Below are positions 8,130 through 15,798 of a stretch of DNA of 33,521 nucleotides, in pieces. Positions within the stretch are counted from its first letter, which is position 1. The number at the start of each line of letters is the position of its first letter. The notes beneath the pieces were generated by a model. That model saw nothing but the letters and a program-made list of their open reading frames with translations, was not told the DNA's origin and ran no database searches. The position numbers were made by a program, and so were the translations under genes. The stretch covers positions 1 to 33,521 of the forward strand of contig CAZPHI010000023.1 in assembly GCA_964586425.1 (NCBI GenBank). The letters are read 5' to 3'. The DNA comes from CAZPHI01 sp964586425. Lineage in GTDB: Bacteria; Bacillota; Clostridia; Lachnospirales; Lachnospiraceae.

Positions 8130-8154
8130 GACTCTAATCGTTCATGGAGGTTAT

Positions 8155-9453
8155 ATGGATACTTATTATAAAAAGACGCAGTCTTTTGGGCAACGCAGCT
8201 ATGGTAACGTTGCCATTAGTCAGCTAACAGATAGTGGACAGCTGCAGATTAGTATAACAGATCGGTCCACAGGACAGCCAATTGATAATGCTGTTATAAC
8301 ACTTTCTTATACAGGAGATCCGCAAAACACTATTGAAGAACTTACAACTGATACAGATGGTCAAACTGAGATTGTAACCCTGCCAACACCACCAATTGAA
8401 TACAGTATGGAGCCTGGTGTAAACCAACCATATGCTGAATACAATATTGTCTGCAATGTTGAGGGTTATGAACCTTTTAGTATTAGTGGAACTGATGTAT
8501 TTGCCACCGAATTAGCCTTGCAAAGCATAGAATTAACGCCCGTTGCTAATAACGCCACCGAAAGTAATATCGTTATCCCTGCTAATACTCTCTTTGGCAA
8601 TTATCCACCTAAGATAGCAGAAAGTGAAATCAAGCCAATCAATCAACCCGGAGAAATAGTACTTAGCCGTGTTGTTATTCCGGAAATCGTAGTAGTTCAT
8701 GATGCAGTACCAACCGATTCTTCGGCTGCCAATTATTATGTTCGCTATCGCGATTATATCAAGAATGTTGCAAGCAGTGAAATCTATTCAACCTGGCCTG
8801 AGGAAACTATTAAAGCTAATATTCTCGCTATTATGTCATTCACTCTTAACAGGGTATACACAGAATGGTACCGCAATCAGAATTATGACTTTACCATCAC
8901 TTCTTCAACAGCATTTGACCACAAATGGATTAATGGACGTAATATCTTTGAGAATATATCCGTAATTGTCGATGAGATATTCGCTAATTACTGTTCACGT
9001 CCGAATGTCAAACAGCCAATACTTACTCAGTACTGTGATGGCAGAAGGGTTAGCTGCCCTAACTGGCTCAGTCAATGGGGCAGCAAAGACCTGGGTGACA
9101 GCAATTACACAGCATCACAGATACTTAGATATTATTACGGTGACTCAATATATATCAATAGTGCTGAAGAAATCTCCGGTATCCCATCCTCTTGGCCAGG
9201 TGCTAATCTCGATATTGGAAGCACAGGGCAAAAGATAATGCAGCTTCAGGAGCAGCTTAATCTTATTGGCGAATTCTATAATTCAATTCCTGTACTTGAT
9301 CCAGACGGTCAATATGGTGAGCGGACTGCTGAAGCAGTAAGGGCTTTCCAGAAGATATTCAAATTGCCTCAGACTGGCGTTGTTGACTACCCAACATGGT
9401 ATAAGATATCTGATAGATATGTTAGATTATCAAGAATTGCTGAATTACAGTAA
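8155..9453 (+). CDS. SpoIID-like domain and peptidoglycan-binding domain protein
   Basis: 432 residues from the ATG at 8155, 4 bases after GGAGG. An N-terminal carboxypeptidase-regulatory-like beta domain (about 28-130; SITDRSTGQPIDNAVITL) is followed by a linker and a SpoIID-like region (about 195-335). That region has the phrase SSEIYSTWPEETIKANILA, where E209 aligns with the family's proposed catalytic glutamate, and two cysteines, C294 and C301 (YCDGRRVSCPNW). A PG_binding_1 domain (about 352-415; DGQYGERTAEAVRAFQ) ends the protein. SpoIID enzymes are lytic transglycosylases that act on denuded glycans, the product of amidases like the divergent neighbour. No signal peptide is seen. The SpoIID assignment is pattern-based; catalytic activity is inference. 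Confidence 0.75.
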   Translation: MDTYYKKTQSFGQRSYGNVAISQLTDSGQLQISITDRSTGQPIDNAVITLSYTGDPQNTIEELTTDTDGQTEIVTLPTPPIEYSMEPGVNQPYAEYNIVCNVEGYEPFSISGTDVFATELALQSIELTPVANNATESNIVIPANTLFGNYPPKIAESEIKPINQPGEIVLSRVVIPEIVVVHDAVPTDSSAANYYVRYRDYIKNVASSEIYSTWPEETIKANILAIMSFTLNRVYTEWYRNQNYDFTITSSTAFDHKWINGRNIFENISVIVDEIFANYCSRPNVKQPILTQYCDGRRVSCPNWLSQWGSKDLGDSNYTASQILRYYYGDSIYINSAEEISGIPSSWPGANLDIGSTGQKIMQLQEQLNLIGEFYNSIPVLDPDGQYGERTAEAVRAFQKIFKLPQTGVVDYPTWYKISDRYVRLSRIAELQ

Positions 9454-9463
9454 GATACATTAA

Positions 9464-9490
9464 GGCAGGGAAACAAATCCCTGCCTCCTT
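9464..9490 (+). terminator. Intrinsic terminator of the SpoIID-like gene
   Basis: Perfect 8-bp GC-rich arms GGCAGGGA and TCCCTGCC around a 6-base loop, followed by TCCTTATT, 10 bases after the stop. Confidence 0.82.
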
Positions 9491-9652
9491 ATTGTGGTAT
9501 TGTCATTTTTTCTAATTCTACCACTTTATCACAACTACTGTATAACTACTTACAATCTAATATCTGTAATATACTGATTGTTTTGATCAAATATCCTTAC
9601 AGTGTAAAAGCATATTTCTGAAAAATATACAATATAATGGCGAAAATACACC

Positions 9653-9681
9653 TTGAAATCTTCCATATCTAGTGATAATAT
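9653..9681 (+). promoter_or_regulatory. Candidate promoter of the transporter operon
   Basis: TTGAAA, a 17-base spacer and TAATAT preceded by TGA (extended -10). The leader would be about 100 bases and would contain the two hairpins at 9693-9752. Confidence 0.4.
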
Positions 9682-9787
9682 ACGTTAGTATGAAAATTTG
9701 TACGTAATGGCAAATTTTTTAAATATCACAATACATTATGTCTTCTATTGTGTAAGAGAAGATTGAATAATGTAAGAATGGAGAAAG

Positions 9788-11233
9788 ATGAAAAAAATAT
9801 CAATATTCCTGTGGAGTATTGTACTTGCTATATCGGCATGCCCTATGATTACAATGGCGGCTGAAGCATCTGCAGATACTTCCACAAACACAATTCCTGC
9901 AGCATTCTGTATTCCATTTGCAGGTCTTTTATTATGTATTGCAGTTATGCCACTTATTAAGCCTGAATGGTGGGAATCACACCAGGCATGGGCTGTAATT
10001 GGATGGTCAATCCTGTTCATTGTTCCATTTGCTATTTACGCAGGAGTTCCAGAAACTGCTGAAACAGTGCTAGAATGCATAATTGGAGATTATTTAACAT
10101 TTATCGTATTACTTTTCGGGCTATTCTGTGTTGCCGGTAATATTACTCTTGATGGTAATTTGGCGGGTTCACCATGGGTTAACGTAATTCTACTTGCCAT
10201 CGGTACACTTCTTTCAAGTACCATTGGTACAACTGGTGCTAGTATGCTTATGGTTCGTCCAGTAATTAAGATGAATTCATGGAGAAAAAGGAAAAGTCAG
10301 ATTATGATATTCTTCATATTCCTGATTTCTAATATAGGTGGTTGCCTCACACCAATAGGTGACCCACCATTACTTATGGGATTTATGAGAGGTGTTCCTT
10401 TCTTCTGGAGCCTCAATCTCTTCCATATATTAGCATTTAATATGTTTGTATTACTTGTAATCTTCTACTTTATTGATAGAAGAAATTATCGTAAGGATAT
10501 TGCTGAAGGTGCTCATCCAGATATCAGCAAACCTGGTGTACGTATGAAACTAAAAGGTCTTCACAATATTATCTTTTTAGTTATGATTGTTGTTGCTGTT
10601 ATTTTAAGTGGTACACTTCCAGGAATGCCAATGTTCCAGGATGCTGCCGGTAATGTAATAGGAATCCCTATATTTGGTGATGTCAGATTAACACTTCCAG
10701 CAATAATAGAAATAGTAATTATATTGCTTGCTACTTTTCTTTCATTCAAGACAACAGACAGTAAGATACGTACAGAGAACCATTTTACTTGGGGTGCTAT
10801 CAAGGAAGTTGCCGTATTATTCATAGGCATCTTCATCACAATGCAGCCTGCATTAATGCTTCTTAAAGCACTTGGTCCTCAATTAGGTATTACTCAGCCT
10901 TTCCAGATGTTCTGGACAACCGGTATGCTTTCAAGTTTTCTTGACAATACACCAACATATCTGGTATTCCTTACAACAGCCGGAACACTCAGTTATACAC
11001 AAGGAATTCTTACTACTGTTGGTATGATTTCAACTAATGTATTAATCGCCATCTCTTGTGGCGCAGTATTCATGGGTGCTAACACATATATTGGTAATGC
11101 ACCAAACTTTATGGTTAAATCAATCTCTGACGAGAATGGTGTGCGTATGCCTTCATTCTTCGGATATATGGGTTGGTCATTCGGAATCCTTGTACCAGTA
11201 TTCATCCTGGATACATTAGTATTCTTCTTATAG
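9788..11233 (+). CDS. NhaD/ArsB-type (ion transporter superfamily) sodium:proton antiporter-like permease
   Basis: 481 residues. Very hydrophobic, with about 12 predicted membrane segments. The first segment (about 4-24) resembles a signal peptide and is followed by a Ser/Thr-rich loop. The conserved half-repeat loops read STIGTTGASMLMVRP and SNIGGCLTPIGDPPLLMGF, the latter typical of the NhaD/citrate-transporter-like superfamily. A second repeat with SSFLDNTPTYLVF and GANTYIGNAPNFMVK occurs near the C-terminus. I infer sodium/proton exchange at the plasma membrane, but an organic anion or other ion is possible. GGAG precedes the ATG. The cytidylate-kinase-like gene follows after 18 bases with its own GGAGG, so the two are cotranscribed. 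Confidence 0.85.
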   Translation: MKKISIFLWSIVLAISACPMITMAAEASADTSTNTIPAAFCIPFAGLLLCIAVMPLIKPEWWESHQAWAVIGWSILFIVPFAIYAGVPETAETVLECIIGDYLTFIVLLFGLFCVAGNITLDGNLAGSPWVNVILLAIGTLLSSTIGTTGASMLMVRPVIKMNSWRKRKSQIMIFFIFLISNIGGCLTPIGDPPLLMGFMRGVPFFWSLNLFHILAFNMFVLLVIFYFIDRRNYRKDIAEGAHPDISKPGVRMKLKGLHNIIFLVMIVVAVILSGTLPGMPMFQDAAGNVIGIPIFGDVRLTLPAIIEIVIILLATFLSFKTTDSKIRTENHFTWGAIKEVAVLFIGIFITMQPALMLLKALGPQLGITQPFQMFWTTGMLSSFLDNTPTYLVFLTTAGTLSYTQGILTTVGMISTNVLIAISCGAVFMGANTYIGNAPNFMVKSISDENGVRMPSFFGYMGWSFGILVPVFILDTLVFFL

Positions 11234-11251
11234 AAAGGGAGGACAATCATT

Positions 11252-12253
11252 ATGGAAAAAACAAAACAAAATTGTTCCGAACTCGCTGCACGTATCTATG
11301 ATTTGGATGCTGAAGTATACAGTTGCGTTGGTTCTTCATTAGGTCGTACATTCACAGGTAATCGTGATTCATGTATAGAAGATATTACAAGGATGCTGAT
11401 TAATAATCCTCGTATGTATGAGTGTAGAAGCCAGTTAGCCCTTATAGGTAACATGGCAAGAACAATTAAGAATAAAGATGATAGACATAGAACAATGACT
11501 GAATACAATGAGATTCTTAATCTCATTGCTGAGATACCTGAAAGTTTCGGTAGTGTTGATATTCTCAATGAGAATATGGCTGCTCTTAACACCTCTAATC
11601 TCCGTCAGAAATTCGCAAAAGATGATCATCTAATAATATGTATAGGACGTACTCATGGTAGTGCTGGTTCAGATATAGGATTTGCTCTTGCAGATAAGTT
11701 AAAGATTAATTACTATGATGCAGAAATCTTCCAGAAGGTTCTTACACGAATGGAACTTGAACAGGATGTCGAAGATAGTAATGATTATGTTAAGCATGCA
11801 CAGGAGATGCGCACTAACAGCAAACCTAGTCATGTACGCAAATTCTTTAAAAACTTCAGTAAATACCACGGTTTACCTGTACAAGATGCTATTTTCTTCA
11901 ATCAAAGTGATTTGATTTGTGATATGGCTAAAAAGGAAGATTTTATAGTAATGGGTAGATGTGCAGACGTAATTCTTACTAACAAACGTATACCTCACAT
12001 AAGCATCTTTATTACAGCTTCTTTTGAACAACGTGTACGTCGTATGATGAATCTTGATCATGTAGATTACAAACATGCAGTTCGTATGCTTAAGAAACTA
12101 GATCATCAGCATGAACATTACTATAACTTCTATACAGGACGTAAGTGGGGCAATGCTGTTAACTATGACTTATGCATCAATAGTGCCAGCTATGGAATAG
12201 ATGAATCAGTAGAATTAATTGAACGTATGATTAACCAGTATCCTAATAGATAA
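11252..12253 (+). CDS. Cytidylate-kinase-like protein with extra N-terminal domain
   Basis: 333 residues. Residues about 126-333 match the cytidylate-kinase-like family (PF13189). There is a P-loop variant at 132-143 (GRTHGSAGSDIG), then KINYYDAEIF, a core strand FIVMGRCADVIL and basic LID-like residues (FEQRVRRMM, AVRMLKK). The first about 120 residues form an unassigned, probably helical domain. True CMP kinase activity is doubtful for this family; the role may be sensing or modifying a nucleotide. It is the second gene of an operon with the NhaD-like transporter and ends at a strong terminator. Tight pairing suggests it regulates or supports the transporter; that is inference. Confidence 0.78.
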   Translation: MEKTKQNCSELAARIYDLDAEVYSCVGSSLGRTFTGNRDSCIEDITRMLINNPRMYECRSQLALIGNMARTIKNKDDRHRTMTEYNEILNLIAEIPESFGSVDILNENMAALNTSNLRQKFAKDDHLIICIGRTHGSAGSDIGFALADKLKINYYDAEIFQKVLTRMELEQDVEDSNDYVKHAQEMRTNSKPSHVRKFFKNFSKYHGLPVQDAIFFNQSDLICDMAKKEDFIVMGRCADVILTNKRIPHISIFITASFEQRVRRMMNLDHVDYKHAVRMLKKLDHQHEHYYNFYTGRKWGNAVNYDLCINSASYGIDESVELIERMINQYPNR

Positions 12254-12290
12254 TAACTATTATCCAATCTACAACATTAACACATAAAAC

Positions 12291-12337
12291 AAAAAGAAGA
12301 CCGTCAACACTAAACAAGTGCTGACGGTCTCCTTTTT
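12291..12337. terminator. Bidirectional intrinsic terminator
   Basis: 9-bp arms AGACCGTCA and TGACGGTCT, extended after one mismatch by CACT/AGTG around a 5-base loop, flanked by an A run (left) and TTTTT (right). It ends the transporter operon and the convergent ptsI-to-zinc-ribbon operon. Confidence 0.87.
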
Positions 12338-12348
12338 GTTGAAACTAA

Positions 12349-14409
12349 TTAGTATAAGCCAGATAAGCTTGATGAACTTGAGCTGCTTGATGAGCTACCC
12401 ATTCCAGATGTAATCTGTTTGTAAAGGTTATCTGATACGATATCTTTTAATACTGTGATATTCTTTATTATCTCTGCCTGAATAGTAGTTTCCTGCTTTG
12501 TAGTCATATTATACAAGCTTACTGCATTAGAGAATGATGCGCTGCTATTCTTTAATGATGTAAAGTCTCTTACTTCCATTGAGCCTGATGCTTTAATATT
12601 CAAAGGAGCATTCTTGGCTGTGCTTATAATCTCCATATTGTCAATTGATAACTTCTTACCATCGCTAGATGTAGTCATATCAGTCTTGAATGCAAGATAC
12701 TGACCTGTTTCCTTGCCATCATTAATTTCAGCAACTGTAATCTCGAATTTATTTTTTCCTTCAGTTTCGTTATTAATGTAGGCTCTAATATTAGCATCAT
12801 CTATTGTAGCATATATTGCAATATAATCTGTAAGTTTCTTCTCTCCTGTAAATTCAATTGAAGCCTTACCCTTAAGTGTAGATGAAAGCTGTGCTAAGTC
12901 AAGTTCAAGCTTAACAAGCTCCTGATTCTTACTGAAGTAGATATTGAATTTGATTGATGGAATTCCAAGACTTGCTGAATCTATCTCTGCAAGCATCTTA
13001 TCTTTTGAATATCCATACATTGTTACAAATGTAAGATACTGTGATAATGTTGAATCTGCAAATGCTTCTTCAACTATCTTCTTAGCTGCTGTCTTAACAG
13101 CTGCTTCAGTAATTGTCATATCATATACCTGAACATCAATATCTCTGTTTGATGCCTTGTAAGTATCTGAACCAATCTTTTCGTATTCACAATTCTCGAT
13201 GAATGAATCAATTCCTTTAACAACAACCTTAACACCTGCTGTAATGGCGCTTGAATAAGTATTTACCATTGCCTGAACCTGTGATGCATCAACTGAACCC
13301 ATCATCCCAAGTACTGTATCAAAATCCATTCCAGTTTCTTTCTCAAGCTGAGCAGTTGTAATTGTAATTGACTCACTGAATAATTTAGGAATTTTGAATT
13401 TAATATTGTTGCTATCTGCATAGAATTGTACTTCAATAATATTGCTTCCTGCAGAACTACCAAGTCCAATTGTACCAGACATCTGTGTATTTTTAGAATC
13501 AATCTGTAAATCGAAGTTTAATGTAGTTGCTTTGATATCTGATAGATAATTAGTAGTTCCAACTACGGCCTGATCTAACTTCAATGAGAATGATAAATCC
13601 TGTGATGTACTAACATTACTTAATGTATTATTAGTTAATAAACCGTTAACTGTTGACTCAAGATTAGATGTTGTCTTCTTAAGTGATGCTACAGCATATG
13701 ATTTTGGATTAATAAAACCAATAACATATGGATAAGCAAAATATGCACCCACTCCAAGGAGAATACAGATTGCTGCTACTATTGCTGCTATCTTAGGCCA
13801 TTTTTTCTTTTTCTTAGGTACTGGCTGATCCATACCATAGAATGCTGGATTATTAGCTATTGGACTTTGATTAGCATTGTTAAAGTTACCATTGTTAAAA
13901 TTAGCGTTGTTAAAATTGCCATTAGCTGCCATTGGATCAATTGGAGACATTGGGTCCTGCGCTGGTGCTTGCTGTGTTGGTGCCTGCTGTCCCTGTGGCT
14001 GCTGGTTAAACTGATTAAATGAAGCAAACTGATTTGCGGCTGGTTCCTGATTCGAAGCTGTATTGTTAACTGCTTCCTCAGATAAAACTGTTGTTGCCCC
14101 TGCATCATCAGCTTCCTCAGATAATATTGTTGTTGCTCCTGCATCATCAGCTTCTTCTGATGATAAAACTGTTGTTGCATCTGAATCTGCCATATTGCCT
14201 GACAAGATAGATGCAGAATTAAGATCTGAATATCCTGATGCTGTATTAGCTGAATTATCTACAACTGGTTCAACAGGAGTACTCATTACTGGTTCTGCAG
14301 TAACTTCAGGTGTTACCTGAGCCTGCTGTTTAGGTGCTTCTACTTTTGCTCCACAATTAGGGCAAAATGCTGAATCACCTACATTACTTCCACATTTTGT
14401 ACAAAACAT
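12349..14409 (-). CDS. Zinc-ribbon membrane protein with TTVLSEE repeats and large extracellular domain
   Basis: 686 residues. A zinc ribbon (residues 3-22; FCTKCG, FCPNCGAKV) is followed by a long disordered region rich in Ala, Gln, Asn and acidic residues. This region contains three 13-residue tandem units of the type ATTVLSEEADDAG (about 78-113), a Gln/Pro-rich part and NFNNA/NFNNG repeats. A lysine cluster (PKKKKKWPK) then precedes one transmembrane helix (about residues 208-230), placing the N-terminus in the cytosol and about 450 residues outside. The outer part has repeated beta-rich segments and ends in a Ser run (GMGSSSSSS). The function is unknown. The Thr repeats resemble forkhead-associated-domain targets of PASTA kinases. 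It lies 34 bases after folA, last in the operon. AAAGGG precedes the ATG. Confidence 0.75.
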   Translation of the reverse strand: MFCTKCGSNVGDSAFCPNCGAKVEAPKQQAQVTPEVTAEPVMSTPVEPVVDNSANTASGYSDLNSASILSGNMADSDATTVLSSEEADDAGATTILSEEADDAGATTVLSEEAVNNTASNQEPAANQFASFNQFNQQPQGQQAPTQQAPAQDPMSPIDPMAANGNFNNANFNNGNFNNANQSPIANNPAFYGMDQPVPKKKKKWPKIAAIVAAICILLGVGAYFAYPYVIGFINPKSYAVASLKKTTSNLESTVNGLLTNNTLSNVSTSQDLSFSLKLDQAVVGTTNYLSDIKATTLNFDLQIDSKNTQMSGTIGLGSSAGSNIIEVQFYADSNNIKFKIPKLFSESITITTAQLEKETGMDFDTVLGMMGSVDASQVQAMVNTYSSAITAGVKVVVKGIDSFIENCEYEKIGSDTYKASNRDIDVQVYDMTITEAAVKTAAKKIVEEAFADSTLSQYLTFVTMYGYSKDKMLAEIDSASLGIPSIKFNIYFSKNQELVKLELDLAQLSSTLKGKASIEFTGEKKLTDYIAIYATIDDANIRAYINNETEGKNKFEITVAEINDGKETGQYLAFKTDMTTSSDGKKLSIDNMEIISTAKNAPLNIKASGSMEVRDFTSLKNSSASFSNAVSLYNMTTKQETTIQAEIIKNITVLKDIVSDNLYKQITSGMGSSSSSSSSSSLSGLY
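13877..13921. repeat. 15-bp tandem repeat in zinc-ribbon protein gene
   Basis: Three consecutive 15-base units beginning TTGTTAAA on the plus strand encode the NFNNA/NFNNG repeats on the minus strand. Confidence 0.7.
14072..14191. repeat. 39-bp tandem repeat encoding TTVLSEE units
   Basis: Two nearly identical 39-base units (14072-14110, 14111-14149) and a third, diverged unit with a 3-base insertion (14150-14191). Each encodes a 13-residue block centred on ATTVLSEE or ATTILSEE. Confidence 0.8.
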
Positions 14410-14443
14410 TTTTTCAACCCTTTCGTTATATCAATTATTTAGA

Positions 14444-14929
14444 TCAACCTCTTACATATTCTATAAATTCATATTCAAGATTAAAGTAAGTTCTCTCATC
14501 ACTGCGATTATTTACCTTCCATGATTCCTTATCAAGATCTATGAAATACTGGTCTGCTTGATATGTATAGTCAATCTTAGTTACATGCACTACATCACAA
14601 CAATCAAAGAATGCCTTAAATACATGTTCTCCACCCATTATATATATATCTTTATCATTATATGCTTTCAGGGTTTCTTTTGCCTCTTCAATATTATTAA
14701 CAATTAGTGCATCTGTTAAATTATAACTCTTATCAGCGCAAATTACAATATTTGTTCTATTTTTTATAATTTTTCCGCCAAAATAATTGTCAAGGAAGTC
14801 TCTATCCATTACTACTACTTTCCCCATTGTTTCCTGCATAAATAACTGCATATCTTCAGGAATACTTACTAAAGCCTTACCTTTATAGCCATATGCCCAA
14901 TTCTTATCAACTGTAATTATTATATTCAT
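14444..14929 (-). CDS. folA: Divergent dihydrofolate reductase
   Basis: 161 residues. AGGAG is 5 bases from the ATG at 14929 and only 2 from an earlier ATG, so the later start is preferred. It should reduce dihydrofolate with NADPH, regenerating the folate oxidised by the adjacent ThyA. Compared with E. coli DHFR it keeps the catalytic acid (D26 in SIPEDMQLF), the Phe four residues on, the Arg in KNRTNI, the cofactor glycines (MGGEHVF) and the VTKID threonine. The usual Pro-Trp before the catalytic helix is replaced by Leu-Val (KALVSIPED), and the MGRxT cofactor motif reads MDRDF. It lies 24 bases after thyA, so the pair is an operon. A catalytically altered paralogue is possible. Confidence 0.78.
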   Translation of the reverse strand: MNIIITVDKNWAYGYKGKALVSIPEDMQLFMQETMGKVVVMDRDFLDNYFGGKIIKNRTNIVICADKSYNLTDALIVNNIEEAKETLKAYNDKDIYIMGGEHVFKAFFDCCDVVHVTKIDYTYQADQYFIDLDKESWKVNNRSDERTYFNLEYEFIEYVRG

Positions 14930-14953
14930 CATTTCTCCTAGTCTGAGTACTGA

Positions 14954-15784
14954 TTAAACTGCAACAGGAATATTCTTAACCTGTGGTCCATACTGATAAT
15001 TCTCTAACGAGAAATCATCAACCGTAAATTCATAAAAGTCCTTAACATCAGGATTCATATGGAATATAGGTGCATCATATGTAGGTCTTGTAATCAATTC
15101 TTTAATAATTGGAATATGTCTATCATATATATGTGCATCCGCAATGACATGTACAAGTTCTCCTGCTTCTAAGCCACTAACCTGTGCAAGCATATGCACA
15201 AGAACAGCGTATTGGCATACATTCCAGTTATTTGCAGTAAGTATATCATTAGATCTTTGATTAAGAATTGCATTAAGCTTATTACCGGTTACATTGAATG
15301 TCATACTATATGCACATGGATACAGATTCATCTCATGCAAATCAGAATGAACATACATATTAGTCATTATTCTACGACTATACGGATTATTCTTAAGATC
15401 GTACAGAACTCTATCTACCTGATCCATCATTCCTTCTTTATATTGGTGTTTTACCCCCAGCTGATAACCATAGGCTTTACCTATTGAACCATCTTCATCA
15501 GCCCAGCTGTCCCATATATGACTGTTCAAATCATTGATGTTATTAGACTTCTTCTGCCATATCCAGAGTATCTCATCTATACAGCTTTTGAATGCTGTCC
15601 TTCTAAGGGTGAATGCTGGAAATTCCTTTGACAAATCATATCTGTTAACAACTCCAAATCTTTTGATCGTATAAGCATACGAACCGTCTTCCCACTTAGG
15701 TCTAACTTTCTCTCCCTCCGTACTAAAACCATTCTCAAGAATATCCTTACACATATTAATGAATAAATTATCTGCCTGACTCAT
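14954..15784 (-). CDS. thyA: Thymidylate synthase
   Basis: 276 residues. Methylates dUMP to dTMP using methylenetetrahydrofolate, producing dihydrofolate. The catalytic cysteine is C157 in NLYPCAYSMTF. The phosphate-binding arginines appear in NPYSRRIM (137-138) and QRSNDIL. The C-terminal region has HVIADAHIYDRH and the chain ends in PVAV, as expected for the family. The segment after QRSNDIL reads TANNWNV instead of the more common LGxPFN. AGGAGG is 6 bases from the ATG. It lies between hflX (14 bases upstream) and folA in one operon. Confidence 0.96.
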   Translation of the reverse strand: MSQADNLFINMCKDILENGFSTEGEKVRPKWEDGSYAYTIKRFGVVNRYDLSKEFPAFTLRRTAFKSCIDEILWIWQKKSNNINDLNSHIWDSWADEDGSIGKAYGYQLGVKHQYKEGMMDQVDRVLYDLKNNPYSRRIMTNMYVHSDLHEMNLYPCAYSMTFNVTGNKLNAILNQRSNDILTANNWNVCQYAVLVHMLAQVSGLEAGELVHVIADAHIYDRHIPIIKELITRPTYDAPIFHMNPDVKDFYEFTVDDFSLENYQYGPQVKNIPVAV

Positions 15785-15798
15785 AAAATCCTCCTTAA

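Larger units (their letters stand above)
9454..9787 (+). other. 334-base intergenic region before the transporter operon
   Basis: No plausible gene is seen. It holds the terminator at 9464-9490, a 10-bp palindrome TTTGATCAAA (9582-9591), a candidate promoter at 9653-9681 and two leader hairpins. The first has arms AAAATTTG/CAAATTTT (9693-9718, running into a T stretch); the second has arms CACAATA/TATTGTG (9727-9752). Confidence 0.6.

Noticed and set aside
9454..9787. tRNA or small RNA gene in the longest intergenic gap
   Set aside because: No cloverleaf, T-loop motif or GC-rich structured core is visible.
14063..14320. Plus-strand open frame over the zinc-ribbon gene repeats
   Set aside because: It exists only because the 39-bp repeat is open in several frames; it has no ribosome binding site.
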